From Nocardioides daejeonensis (lineage in GTDB: Bacteria > Actinomycetota > Actinomycetes > Propionibacteriales > Nocardioidaceae), in assembly GCF_003194585.1 (NCBI RefSeq), contig NZ_QHKZ01000002.1, positions 496,001-560,000 of the forward strand: a stretch of 64,000 nt of DNA, given 5' to 3'. Each line of letters opens with the position of its first letter. Position 1 is the stretch's first letter. Under the pieces are notes generated by a model. It was not told the DNA's origin. It made no database searches and saw nothing but the letters and a program-made list of their open reading frames with translations. This document shows, piece by piece, positions 8,291 through 16,468 of the stretch. Made by a program: the position numbers and the translations under genes.

Positions 8291-8296
8291 TAATCT
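8291..8296 (+). promoter_or_regulatory. Leaderless -10 (TAATCT) for sensor kinase
   Basis: TAATCT fits TANNNT and is followed by 6 nt and the GTG start at 8303, so transcription would begin at or next to the start codon. No ribosome binding site is present. Confidence 0.6.
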
Positions 8297-8302
8297 GGCG
8301 TC

Positions 8303-9835
8303 GTGGCAGATCCATCTCCGTCCTGGGGAGCGGCCAAGTCCGGGAGAGAGTCGCCACAGCAGAACGCGAGCCATTCGGGGGCCCGGAGCACTGCTGAAGG
8401 CCACGGGAACTCGACGCACGGGCTTGTCCACCTCAGACGCTTCACCCCGACCTTGGCGATCGCAGCGATCGCCGCCACTGTCGTGCTCGCGATCATCCGC
8501 ATCACCGGCGGGAGCGCCCGCATGGAGCAGGTGGCCACCGCGACGCACGTCTGCTTCGCGGTGAGCATGGTGGCCGGGGCCTTGCTCCTGCTTGCACGTT
8601 GGCGGTTCCTGGGCGAGGACAGCTCGGCCTGGCTGGCCTGCACTCTGCTCGTGCTTGCTGTCTACCTGCGCCCCGAGCTCATCGTGGGCAGCGGCGTGCA
8701 GGAGAACGCCCTGCGGATGTCGCCTGTGGATCTCGCGGTGATGACACTTCTGGTCTGGGCGATGCGATCAGCCTCGGCGGGCCTCGCACCGAGTGGGTGG
8801 CGGCACCCGGTGCTCCTCGGCCTCGTAGCGGGCCTCGCTCTGAGCGAGGCCCGCTTTCTCGTTCAGGAGCGGACCGGCGGCCACCTGCCGACCTGGCTGA
8901 CCATGCTGCTGATCGGTTGCTTCCTGCTCGCCTCCTGGTTCTGCATCCGCTCCGTCCTCGGCATGGAGGGGATGCCGGTCGTCTATCGCTGGCACCTGGC
9001 GGTGCCCCTCAGCCTGGCGATCGGCTATCACCACTTCGTCGCCAGCGGCGGTAGCCCTGCTCCCTTCCCGCACCTGACGTGCGCGCTGGTGAGCACGCTG
9101 GCGGCGTTCGAGGTGATGGCGACCTCGCTGGCGCTGGTCCAAGACGCACACCAGGTGCAGCTCGGTCAGCTGGCCGAGCTGGCCGAGCGCGCCCAGCGCG
9201 CCGAGCACACGGTCGAGCACGACCAGGAGCTGTTGCACGAGGCACGTGCCACTGTCGCCGGTATCTCCTCAGCCTCTCAGCTGCTGGCCACCTCGGCGAA
9301 CCGGATACCACAGCCCGAGCGGGCCGAGCTGCAGGCGATGCTGGAGGCCGAGATGCGGAGACTGCAGCACCTGCTCGACGCCACCCACGAGGAGCCGACG
9401 GAGCGTTGGCTCGACCTGGACGACGTGGTCCATCCGCTCGTCGTCTCGCAGCAGGCGCAGGGTTCCGCGATCGAGCACCGCCGCTCTGGCCTTCGGGTGT
9501 GGGGTGACCACGACATCGTCACCGCCGCGGTGCACGTGCTGCTCTGCAACGCCCAGCGCCATGCTCCCGGAGCGCGCATCACGATCTGGACGCGCCTGGC
9601 CGGCACCACGGTGGTGCTTCACGTGGCCGACGACGGCCCCGGGGTCGCCCCCGACCTCTCCGAGCGGCTGTTCACCCGCGGCGCCCGCAGCGCCGACTCG
9701 GCGGGGCAGGGTCTCGGGCTCTATGCCGCTCGGAAGAGTCTCCAGGCGCATGGTGCCGACCTGCTGGTGATGCCCAGCGCCCAAGGGGCGCTCTTCGCGC
9801 TCGCGCTGCCCCAGGTGGCGCGATGCAGCGCGTGA
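8303..9835 (+). CDS. Membrane sensor histidine kinase of the EPS locus
   Basis: A 510-residue sensor kinase. Residues about 45-280 contain seven or eight membrane segments with no obvious extracellular sensor domain. Residues about 285-360 form the dimerisation helices with phosphoacceptor His312 in HEARATVAG, which departs from the usual HELR. The ATPase domain shows the N box around Asn416 (CNAQRHAPG), the G1 box DDGPGV (443-448) and the G2 box GQGLGL (468-473). The GTG at 8303 follows a leaderless -10. Its 3' end overlaps the response regulator gene by 13 nt, so the two form a pair. Its place in the middle of the polysaccharide genes suggests control of their expression. Confidence 0.82.
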   Translation: MADPSPSWGAAKSGRESPQQNASHSGARSTAEGHGNSTHGLVHLRRFTPTLAIAAIAATVVLAIIRITGGSARMEQVATATHVCFAVSMVAGALLLLARWRFLGEDSSAWLACTLLVLAVYLRPELIVGSGVQENALRMSPVDLAVMTLLVWAMRSASAGLAPSGWRHPVLLGLVAGLALSEARFLVQERTGGHLPTWLTMLLIGCFLLASWFCIRSVLGMEGMPVVYRWHLAVPLSLAIGYHHFVASGGSPAPFPHLTCALVSTLAAFEVMATSLALVQDAHQVQLGQLAELAERAQRAEHTVEHDQELLHEARATVAGISSASQLLATSANRIPQPERAELQAMLEAEMRRLQHLLDATHEEPTERWLDLDDVVHPLVVSQQAQGSAIEHRRSGLRVWGDHDIVTAAVHVLLCNAQRHAPGARITIWTRLAGTTVVLHVADDGPGVAPDLSERLFTRGARSADSAGQGLGLYAARKSLQAHGADLLVMPSAQGALFALALPQVARCSA

Positions 9836-10494
9836 AGGTCGCCGTGGTCGAGGACCACACACTGTTCGCCGAGTCACTGGTGCTGGCCCTCGGTATGGAG
9901 GGATACGACGTCAAGCGGATCCCGCTGGGTGAGCCCGGGCGCGACATCAGCACGCTGCTGCCCTCGATTCTTCGCTCCACGCCACGCGTGGTGATCCTCG
10001 ACCTCGACCTCGGCAGCCATGGCAACGGGGCACGCCTGGTCGAGCCGCTGACCCGATCGGGCACCGCGGTGCTGGTGGTGACCGGCAACACCGAGCGGAG
10101 CCGCTGGGGCGAGGCCATCGCCCACGGCGCCCGACGCGTGCTGCCCAAGAGCGCCCCTCTGAACGACATCGCAGCCAGCATCCGCAAGGTGAGTCAGGGG
10201 CTGCCGGTGCTGGACCGCGAGGAGCGAGCAGAACTGATGCGGGCCTGGCATGCCGAGCAGGTCACGGTGCGCGACGCGCGAGCGAAGCTCGAGCGCCTCA
10301 CCCGCCGCGAGTCGGAGGTGCTGGGCCACTTCCTCGAGGGTCGCCAGGTCAAGGAGATCGCCCAGCTGAGTGTCGTCTCGGAGGCCACGGTGAGGACGCA
10401 GGTGAAGTCGATCCTCGCCAAGTTGGAGGTCTCCTCGCAGATCGCGGCGGTAGGTCTCGCCCGCCGGGCACGCTGGAGCCCGCCGCACGCCTGA
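9823..10494 (+). CDS. LuxR/NarL-family response regulator
   Basis: A 223-residue response regulator, partner of the upstream kinase (13-nt overlap). The receiver domain has acidic residues Glu10-Asp11 and a likely phosphorylation site Asp60 (VILDLDLG). Residues about 150-215 form a LuxR-type helix-turn-helix (LTRRESEVLGHFLEG, EATVRTQVKSIL). The receiver lacks the usual proline-rich MPG turn after the Asp. It is the nearest candidate for binding the palindromes at 64-79, 8022-8035 and 8238-8251, though this is not shown by the sequence alone. Confidence 0.85.
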   Translation: MQRVKVAVVEDHTLFAESLVLALGMEGYDVKRIPLGEPGRDISTLLPSILRSTPRVVILDLDLGSHGNGARLVEPLTRSGTAVLVVTGNTERSRWGEAIAHGARRVLPKSAPLNDIAASIRKVSQGLPVLDREERAELMRAWHAEQVTVRDARAKLERLTRRESEVLGHFLEGRQVKEIAQLSVVSEATVRTQVKSILAKLEVSSQIAAVGLARRARWSPPHA

Positions 10495-10560
10495 GCGCGT
10501 GTTGGGCAGTCCGCCCGAGAGATCGCCTATTTCAGGCATGCCAGAGCGGTCCCCGGCTCC

Positions 10561-10588
10561 TACTCTCGAATCCGAGCCCCTCAGGGGC
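10561..10588 (+). promoter_or_regulatory. Possible promoter and hairpin before the glycosyltransferase operon
   Basis: TACTCT at 10561-10566 fits a -10 element. The short inverted repeat GCCCC-TCA-GGGGC at 10576-10588 would lie at the start of the transcript. The gene at 10610 has its own purine-rich ribosome binding region (GAGGTTGGGGG). Weak evidence. Confidence 0.3.
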
Positions 10589-10609
10589 GCACGAGGTTGG
10601 GGGTGCGCG

Positions 10610-11059
10610 ATGCGCGTGTTGCTGGTCGGTTCGTCCGGGGGCCATCTGGCCCAGCTGCTCTGCTTGCGTCCGTGGTGGAGCGAGTACGAGCGGCACTGGG
10701 TCACCTTCCAGACCGAGGACGCCGTGAGCCGCCTGGCGGAGGAGTCGGTCACCTGGGCCCACCACCCCACGACCCGCAACGTGCCCAACCTGGTGCGCAA
10801 CGCGGCGCTGGCCCGGCGCGTGCTTCGCGAGCAGCGGCCCGACGTGGTGATCTCCACCGGCGCCGGCGTCGCAGTGCCGTTCTTCTGGCTGGCCCGGCTG
10901 CACGGCATCGCGTCGGTCTACCTGGAGGTCTACGACCGGATCGACTCGCGCACGGTGACCGGACGACTCTGTCGTCCCGTCGCCGACCTGTTCCTGGTGC
11001 AGTGGTCGGATCAGCTGCGGCTCTATCCCTCGTCGGTGCTCCTGGGGCCGGTGTGGTGA
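10610..11059 (+). CDS. Alg14/PssD-like glycosyltransferase subunit
   Basis: A 149-residue protein with the N-terminal GSSGGHLAQLL motif of the Alg14/PssD/EpsE family, the membrane-anchoring half of a two-subunit glycosyltransferase. STGAGVAVPF in the middle is also typical of this family. The ATG at 10610 is preferred over an upstream in-frame ATG at 10499 because the family motif begins right after it and a purine-rich ribosome binding site precedes it. Its stop overlaps the start of the Alg13-like partner (TGATG). It would recruit the partner to add a sugar to the lipid-linked precursor. Confidence 0.8.
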   Translation: MRVLLVGSSGGHLAQLLCLRPWWSEYERHWVTFQTEDAVSRLAEESVTWAHHPTTRNVPNLVRNAALARRVLREQRPDVVISTGAGVAVPFFWLARLHGIASVYLEVYDRIDSRTVTGRLCRPVADLFLVQWSDQLRLYPSSVLLGPVW

Positions 11060-11598
11060 TGCCGGCGCCCGTCTCCACGCCCCTGGTCGTCGTGCTGGTC
11101 GGCACCGATCACCATCCGTTCGACCGACTGGTCGGCTGGTCGGCGACGCTCGCTGCGGAGGGCTGGGCTTCCTGGTTCGTGCAGCACGGCGCCACCGGCT
11201 GGCCCGCCCATGCACCCAGCACGCTGACCGGCAGCCCGATGCTGGCAGACACCGAGCTCAGGCAGTTGATCGACACCGCCGACTGTGTGGTCACCCATGC
11301 CGGGCCCGGCCTGCTCATGGATGCCGCGGCTGCCGGTCATCGACCGGTGGTGGTGCCCCGGGACCCGGCACACGGCGAGCACGTCGACGCCCACCAGCTC
11401 CGCTTCGCCGCGCGGATGGCCGAGACCGGCCGGGTCCGGATCGCACGCGACGTCGGCGAACTGCGGTACGCCGTCCAGCAGGCGCTGCGCAGCCGCCGGA
11501 CCGGCGCAGTGCCCGACGGTCCCGGAGCCGTCTGCGACCGTCTTTCGGCCTTGGTGACCGACACCCTCGCCCGGCGCCGGCTCGTACGGTCGTCATGA
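11059..11598 (+). CDS. Alg13/PssE-like glycosyltransferase subunit
   Basis: A 179-residue protein resembling the C-terminal half of GT28 enzymes, the catalytic nucleotide-sugar-binding partner of the Alg14-like protein encoded just upstream. The THAGPGLLMDAAAAG stretch and following PRDPAHGEHVDAHQ match the donor-binding region of Alg13/PssE/MurG-type proteins. It begins inside the upstream stop codon (TGATG) and ends in an ATGA overlap with the sugar transferase gene. The sugar specificity cannot be read from the sequence. Confidence 0.78.
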   Translation: MPAPVSTPLVVVLVGTDHHPFDRLVGWSATLAAEGWASWFVQHGATGWPAHAPSTLTGSPMLADTELRQLIDTADCVVTHAGPGLLMDAAAAGHRPVVVPRDPAHGEHVDAHQLRFAARMAETGRVRIARDVGELRYAVQQALRSRRTGAVPDGPGAVCDRLSALVTDTLARRRLVRSS

Positions 11599-12956
11599 GC
11601 GTCGCCACGCAGAGGACCGCGGCTCGCCCCCTCGAGCCGCGCCTGCGCCTGGCGACGCCGGTGCCCCCCGGCCGTCTCCGGCGGGCACCGGTCGGCGCCG
11701 GGGTGGATCTGGTCAGCGCGGCAACCTCCTCCGCCATCGGATTCACCCTGGCGCCGTGGGCCGATCGCGGCCCGCTCCTCCTGCTACTCGCCCTGGTGCT
11801 CCTCTGGCCGGTGCTGGTGGCGACCGCCGACCGTGGCCGCCCCTCCCTGCTCCATCCGTCGGCGACCGGGCGCACGCTGCTCCGCGCCGCCGTCCAGACG
11901 CTCTGCCTGATCGGCATGGTGGTCTGGATCGCAGACCTCGAGATCGCGCCCGGCCTGGTGTTGCTCCTGGTCGGCGCCACCGTCGCCATCGACCTGGCCG
12001 CCCGGAGCATCCTCGACCGCTACCGCGGTGCCGAGCGCCGCGTGCTGCTGGTCGGGCCGCGCGACTCCTGTGCGCGCCTGGCCGAGGAGCTGGGCCGAGC
12101 CGGCGCGGGGCGACTCCGCGTCGTCGGCTGGTGCACGACCACCGTCGACGTCGTCGCCGAGGAGGCATGTCGAAGCGAGGCGGACGACGTCGTGCTGCTG
12201 CCCAGCGAACAGCTCACCCCTGCCACCGCTCGTCATCTCATCTGGCGATTGGCCGATCAGCGACGGCGCGTCCACCTGGCCCCGACTCCCGTCGGCGTGG
12301 GCGAGTCGCGGACCCGCGTGGAGAGCCACGACGGAGTGACGCTGGTCGGCCTGAACCACAGCGAGCTGCGGAGCCTGCGCCGGACGCTGATGCTCCTCGC
12401 CGGGCGGATGTGTGCGGCTCTGCTGCTCCTGCTGCTCGCACCCCTGCTGCTTCTCCTCGCGGTCGCCATCCGCCTCGACTCCCCCGGCCCCGTGCTCTTC
12501 GTGCAGGAGCGGATCGGACACTGCGGACGCCGCTTCCGGATGCTGAAGCTGCGGACGATGGCCGAGCTCGGCGACGTACCGGAGCGCGTCGCCGACCAGT
12601 TCCTCTTCAAGCTCCGCCAGGATCCTCGGATCACGCGGGTCGGCGCCTTTCTACGCCGCTACTCGCTGGACGAGTTGCCGCAGCTGATCAACGTGGTGCG
12701 CGGCGAGATGGCGTTGGTTGGCCCGCGGCCGTGCCTCCCCGAGGAGATGGCCCGGTACGCGGACGACGTGCACCGCAGGCTCGCCGTACACCCGGGGCTG
12801 ACCGGACTCTGGCAGGTCTCCGGTCGCTCGGACCTGTCGTGGGAGGAGACGGTGCGGCTCGACCTGGAGTACGTCGACAACTGGACGCCCGCGCTCGATC
12901 TGCGGATCCTGTTCCGCACCGTGCGTGCGGTGCTCGGGCACCGCGGGGCCTACTGA
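11595..12956 (+). CDS. Polyprenyl-phosphate sugar-1-phosphate transferase
   Basis: A 453-residue initiating transferase of the WbaP/WcaJ/CpsE type, which loads the first sugar phosphate onto undecaprenyl phosphate. Membrane helices occupy the N-terminal half around a CoA-binding-like cytosolic segment (VLLVGPRDSCARLAEEL). The catalytic bacterial sugar transferase domain fills about the last 190 residues, with a re-entrant helix before DSPGPVLFVQERIG, then KLRTM, the SLDELPQLINV helix, VGPRP and the GLTGLWQVSGRS motif. It overlaps the upstream gene (ATGA) and, convergently, the LigD-polymerase gene by 7 nt. This is the first committed step for the polymer handled by the flippase and Wzz-like protein. 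Confidence 0.87.
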   Translation: MSVATQRTAARPLEPRLRLATPVPPGRLRRAPVGAGVDLVSAATSSAIGFTLAPWADRGPLLLLLALVLLWPVLVATADRGRPSLLHPSATGRTLLRAAVQTLCLIGMVVWIADLEIAPGLVLLLVGATVAIDLAARSILDRYRGAERRVLLVGPRDSCARLAEELGRAGAGRLRVVGWCTTTVDVVAEEACRSEADDVVLLPSEQLTPATARHLIWRLADQRRRVHLAPTPVGVGESRTRVESHDGVTLVGLNHSELRSLRRTLMLLAGRMCAALLLLLLAPLLLLLAVAIRLDSPGPVLFVQERIGHCGRRFRMLKLRTMAELGDVPERVADQFLFKLRQDPRITRVGAFLRRYSLDELPQLINVVRGEMALVGPRPCLPEEMARYADDVHRRLAVHPGLTGLWQVSGRSDLSWEETVRLDLEYVDNWTPALDLRILFRTVRAVLGHRGAY

Positions 12957-13882
12957 GCTCCCGGACCGGGCTCCGACCTGCCGTCCCCGAGCGCGCCGGC
13001 GAAGAGGTCGCCGTACTCCTCGACGCGCGCAAGCACCTCGGTGAAGAGACACTGCTCGATGCCGAGCGGGTCCTCCGCGCCGTCCACGATCTCGGCCCAG
13101 GAGCGTGGCGTGGCCACCCAGGGGCGCTCCCGCCCCCGCAGCGAGTAGGGAGAGATGGTGGTCTTCGAGCCGGCGTTCTGCGACCAGTCGAGGAACACCT
13201 TGCCCGCGCGTCGACTCTTGGTCATCGTGGCGGTGATCAGCTTCGGGTGCGCGGACTCGAGCTCGTCGGCCACCTCGTGCGCGAGCGCCGTCGTCTCGTC
13301 GGGCGTGAGGGCACCGGCCAGCGGCGCGTAGAGATGCAGCCCCTTGCTGCCGCTGGTGACCGGGTACGACGGCAGCTCTCGCTCTGCCAGTGCGTCCCGC
13401 ACCAGCAGGGCGACCTCGCAGCACTCCGGCAGACCCGCTGGCTCCCCCGGATCGAGGTCGATCACCAGGCGGTTCGGCGGCAGGGGCTCACCATCGGGAT
13501 CGACGGTCCACTGGTGGGTGTGGAGCTCCAGGCTGGCCAGATTGACCAGATAGGCGAGCGCCGCGACGCCGTCCACGACCGGGAAGGTCAGCTCGCCGGC
13601 GTCGCCGCCTCGCGACCCTGTGGTCGGCACCGATGCGCGGCTCAGCCACGACGGAGCGCCGGCCGGGAGGTTCTTCTCGAAGAACGACGCCTGCTGCACG
13701 CCGTGCGGCCAGCGGATGCGGGTGACGGCCCGCCCAGCGAGATGCGGCAGCAGCACGGGAGCGATCCGCACGTAGTAGTCGAGCACCTCGGCCTTGGTCG
13801 TGCCGGTGACCGGGTAGAGGACCTTGTCGAGGTTGGTGATCCGCAGCGTCCGGCCGTCGATCTCGGCCCTGATCTCACTCAT
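12950..13882 (-). CDS. Stand-alone LigD-type DNA polymerase/primase
   Basis: A 310-residue protein equal to the polymerase domain of LigD, used in gap filling during non-homologous end joining. The catalytic acidic pair is in VIDLDPGE (Asp142 and Asp144) and a third acidic residue is in KVFLDWSQN. The TSGSKGLHLY motif typical of this primase family is present. In mycobacteria the polymerase, phosphoesterase and ligase form one polypeptide; here the polymerase is separate. Its start overlaps the stop region of the ligase gene by 8 nt, so the two are co-expressed. The ku gene is divergent upstream. Confidence 0.85.
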   Translation of the reverse strand: MSEIRAEIDGRTLRITNLDKVLYPVTGTTKAEVLDYYVRIAPVLLPHLAGRAVTRIRWPHGVQQASFFEKNLPAGAPSWLSRASVPTTGSRGGDAGELTFPVVDGVAALAYLVNLASLELHTHQWTVDPDGEPLPPNRLVIDLDPGEPAGLPECCEVALLVRDALAERELPSYPVTSGSKGLHLYAPLAGALTPDETTALAHEVADELESAHPKLITATMTKSRRAGKVFLDWSQNAGSKTTISPYSLRGRERPWVATPRSWAEIVDGAEDPLGIEQCLFTEVLARVEEYGDLFAGALGDGRSEPGPGAQ

Positions 13883-14819
13883 CGCCGGCCGCCAGGAGGT
13901 CGACGGGGTCAAGGTCGGCGCGCACACCCTGGAAGGAGGGCTGACGCAGGCGCAGCCCGGCGCTGAGGCCGAGCGACTCCACGTCGACCACGATCTGCGG
14001 ACGCACCCAGTGCGTGCCCTGCGCATCGATGGCGGGCACCGCGTCGGCGAAGGGCGAGGTGTCGAGGGCGAGTGGATCGAGGAGCTCCCGCAGGCGGGGT
14101 CCCACCTTGCCCGCGATCCCACTTCCGACCCGGCCCCGGAAGCGCAGCCCCTCGGCTGTGGGCTGCCCTACCAGGAGCGCCCCGAGCCGATGTGGCGAGC
14201 CGACCTCGGGCCGCCAGCCGCCCACGACCCAGGAGCTGCGGGAGCGATGCGCGAACTTCAGCCAGTGCCTGCTGCGGGCCCCTGGCTCGTAGCGCGACGA
14301 CAGGCGCTTGCTGACGATGCCCTCGAGTCCCTGGTCACGGGTGGCGTGCCACAACAGGTCCCCGTCGTCGTACGTCGCCGGCACCTGCCAGTGCGCGTCG
14401 TCCAGCCCCAGTCCGGCAAGCACCTCGCGGCGTACCGACAGCGGTTCCCGGGTCAGGTCGCGGCCGTCCGCGCGGAGCACGTCGAAGACGAGGTACGTCG
14501 CGGGCGTGCGCTGGGCCAGACGTGCCGTCTGGCGTGGGTCGCGGGCATGCATGCGGTTGGCGAGCGTGCCGAAGTCGGGGCGACCCTCCAGCAGCGTGAT
14601 CACCTCACCGTCGAGCAGGAGGTCGCGCCGCGGCAGGCCCGCGAGCTCCGGCCAGGCAGCGGTGACCTCGTTCTCGTTGCGCGAATGGAGCCGAGCCTCT
14701 CTGCCCGTTCCCAGGTCCGCGAGGATCCGCATGCCGTCCCACTTCACCTCATGGCTCCATTCGGACCCGCCCGGGACCCGATCGCCACGCGTGGCCAGCA
14801 TCGGTCGCATACGCCGCAT
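13875..14819 (-). CDS. ATP-dependent DNA ligase (LigD-type ligase domain)
   Basis: A 314-residue ATP-dependent DNA ligase that would seal breaks in the Ku pathway. The adenylation motif EVKWDGMR has the nucleotidyl-acceptor Lys26; further motifs are LLDGEV, EGIVSKR and WLKFAHR. An OB-fold region follows to the C-terminus. The length matches the isolated ligase domain of LigD, and no 3'-phosphoesterase domain is attached to it or its partner. The start at 14819 (MRRMRPM) has in-frame alternatives at 14810 and 14801. It precedes the polymerase gene in a two-gene operon opposite ku. Confidence 0.85.
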   Translation of the reverse strand: MRRMRPMLATRGDRVPGGSEWSHEVKWDGMRILADLGTGREARLHSRNENEVTAAWPELAGLPRRDLLLDGEVITLLEGRPDFGTLANRMHARDPRQTARLAQRTPATYLVFDVLRADGRDLTREPLSVRREVLAGLGLDDAHWQVPATYDDGDLLWHATRDQGLEGIVSKRLSSRYEPGARSRHWLKFAHRSRSSWVVGGWRPEVGSPHRLGALLVGQPTAEGLRFRGRVGSGIAGKVGPRLRELLDPLALDTSPFADAVPAIDAQGTHWVRPQIVVDVESLGLSAGLRLRQPSFQGVRADLDPVDLLAAGDE

Positions 14820-14853
14820 CGTAGGCGTTCGACAGCGCCCGAACCGCGCGTCG

Positions 14854-14909
14854 CCGTGGTCGAGCTTGTCTTCGGTGGTCGGGCTCCGGTGGTCGAGCTT
14901 GTCGAGACC
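14854..14909. repeat. REP-like intergenic repeat cluster between ligD genes and ku
   Basis: Two partial copies and one full copy of an imperfect palindrome. The full 22-bp copy is 14888-14909, reading GGTGGTCGAG, then CT, then TGTCGAGACC. The same element occurs at 52568-52589 and 63601-63622. It is an abundant type of intergenic repeat in Nocardioides-like genomes as far as I recall. Confidence 0.7.
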
Positions 14910-15073
14910 TGAAGTGTCGGGGCGTGGGAGGAGGCTGGACAAGAAGATCCAAGACGCACCACCAGCAGTCGACCTCTACCCAGCACCCTTCCACCTCGAC
15001 ACCAGCCAGTGGGAGCGAGCAGGTCCCGACCGCTGACGCCCACTCGACGGGTGCTTGCGCGCACGCGGCGCCG

Positions 15074-15079
15074 TACGCT
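15074..15079 (+). promoter_or_regulatory. Leaderless -10 (TACGCT) for ku
   Basis: TACGCT is followed by six G residues and the ATG at 15086, giving a leaderless transcript. It decides the start at 15086 over upstream in-frame codons. Confidence 0.6.
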
Positions 15080-15085
15080 GGGGGG

Positions 15086-15943
15086 ATGAGGGCAATCTGG
15101 AAGGGCGCTGTGTCGTTCGGGCTGGTCTCGGTGCCGGTGAAGCTCTACTCGGCAACCGAGAGCCACGACGTCTCGTTCCGGCAGGTGCATGTGGCCGACG
15201 GCGGCCGGATCCGCTACCAGCGCATCTGCGCCATCGACGGGGAGGAGGTCCCCTACTCCGACATCGCCAAGGGGTACGAGACCGAAGACGGCGAGATGGT
15301 GATCCTCACCGATGACGATCTCGCCGAGCTGCCATCGGTGTCGAGCCGCGAGATCACCGTCGAGAAGTTCGTGCCGAGCTCCCAGATCGACCCGATGCTC
15401 TTCGAGAAGTCCTACTACCTCGAGCCCGAGAAGACCGGCGCGAAGCCGTACGCGCTGCTCCGTCAAGCACTCGCCGACGCCGACCGCATGGCTGTCGTCA
15501 CTGTTGCGCTGCGACAGCGCACCTCGGTCGCCGTGCTCCGGGTCCGCGACGAGGTGATCGTGCTGCAGACCATGATGTGGCCCGACGAGATCCGCACTCC
15601 CGACTTCACCGTCGAGACCGGCGAGGTCAAGGAGTCGGAGGTCAAGATGGCGCACATGCTCGTCGAGACCCTCGCCGGTGACTTCGATCCCGAGGAGTTC
15701 CAGGACGACTACGCAGCCGCCGTCGAGAGCCTCGTGAAGACCAAGGTCGAGGGCGGGGAGGTGACCCGCACGCCGACGGCGACCAAGAGCTCCGGCGAGG
15801 TGGTCGACCTGTTGGCAGCACTGCAGAAGTCCGTCGCCGCAGCCAAGGAGGCACGCGGCGAGAAGACCGAGGACGAACAACCGAAGAAGACCGCCAAGAA
15901 GAGCGCCGCGAAGAAGAGCGCGGCGAAGAAGAAGGCCAGCTGA
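15086..15943 (+). CDS. ku: Ku, non-homologous end joining protein
   Basis: A 285-residue bacterial Ku homologue that would bind DNA double-strand ends as a homodimer and recruit the LigD ligase and polymerase encoded divergently. It begins with the family signature MRAIWKGAVSFGLVSVPVKLY and continues through the conserved beta-barrel. The C-terminus after about residue 250 is a Lys/Ala-rich tail (repeated KKSAAKK) like the extended basic tails that help Ku threading and DNA binding. The family usually has 260-300 residues. The start is fixed by a leaderless -10 and by the family N-terminus. Confidence 0.93.
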   Translation: MRAIWKGAVSFGLVSVPVKLYSATESHDVSFRQVHVADGGRIRYQRICAIDGEEVPYSDIAKGYETEDGEMVILTDDDLAELPSVSSREITVEKFVPSSQIDPMLFEKSYYLEPEKTGAKPYALLRQALADADRMAVVTVALRQRTSVAVLRVRDEVIVLQTMMWPDEIRTPDFTVETGEVKESEVKMAHMLVETLAGDFDPEEFQDDYAAAVESLVKTKVEGGEVTRTPTATKSSGEVVDLLAALQKSVAAAKEARGEKTEDEQPKKTAKKSAAKKSAAKKKAS

Positions 15944-15991
15944 GCGCCGGGCAGGCCGGAACCACACGCTTGCCGCAACCGTCCCAGTGAC

Positions 15992-16468
15992 ATGAAGCTC
16001 ATCTCGGGTCTCCTGCTCCCGCTGGCGTTGCTCCTCCTGCTGGGAGGGTGCGGCGACCGAGGCGAGGAGAAGAGGACGGAGCGTCCCGTGACCACCACCA
16101 CCGAGGTCGTCCCGGAGCAGCCGCGCCTGCTCGCCACCTGGTCCGAGGCCCAGGCCCGCGAACAGGCAGGCTGGCTCACGGCCAACGTGGCTCCGCGCCT
16201 GCTCGAGGACGACGAGGTCACGCAGTTCATCGACGGACTCCCCGAGGCGTTCGCCGCAACAGCCGACGAGCTTCAGGCAGTCGACCCGACGACGACCGCC
16301 CTCCTCGTCGCCGGATTCAGCGAGTGCGCCAACGCCGGGTTCGCCGAGATCGTCGGGGGCACCGTCAGCTATCAGGTCCGCAAGACGGCCAAGCACACCT
16401 GCGTCTGGGCTCCCACCCGGGTGCAGGTCTTCGCGGTGGCCCGCGGCCTCACCCTGTCTGCCTCATGA
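15992..16468 (+). CDS. Lipoprotein, first of a tandem paralogous pair
   Basis: A 158-residue predicted lipoprotein: signal peptide with lipobox LLGGC, so Cys20 would be lipidated. The mature part is small, acidic and has two further Cys residues (in SECANAG and HTCVWAP) that may form a disulfide outside the cell. The pattern LVAGFxxCxN ... CxWxPTxVQVF is shared with the next gene, whose start overlaps this stop (ATGA). I do not recognise the family. The pair probably arose by tandem duplication and diverged strongly. Confidence 0.72.
   Translation: MKLISGLLLPLALLLLLGGCGDRGEEKRTERPVTTTTEVVPEQPRLLATWSEAQAREQAGWLTANVAPRLLEDDEVTQFIDGLPEAFAATADELQAVDPTTTALLVAGFSECANAGFAEIVGGTVSYQVRKTAKHTCVWAPTRVQVFAVARGLTLSAS

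Larger units (their letters stand above)
7977..8302. other. 326-bp divergent regulatory region of the EPS locus
   Basis: A non-coding gap between the leftward Wzz operon and the rightward sensor kinase gene. It holds palindromes B and C and a leaderless -10 for the kinase gene (8291-8296). I see no coding potential with a plausible start, and no terminator. Confidence 0.7.

Noticed and set aside
7977..8302. Possible N-terminal extension of the Wzz-like protein into the divergent gap (frame open to 8357)
   Set aside because: The extension would swallow both palindromes and the kinase promoter and adds an Arg/Pro-rich stretch before the first membrane helix.
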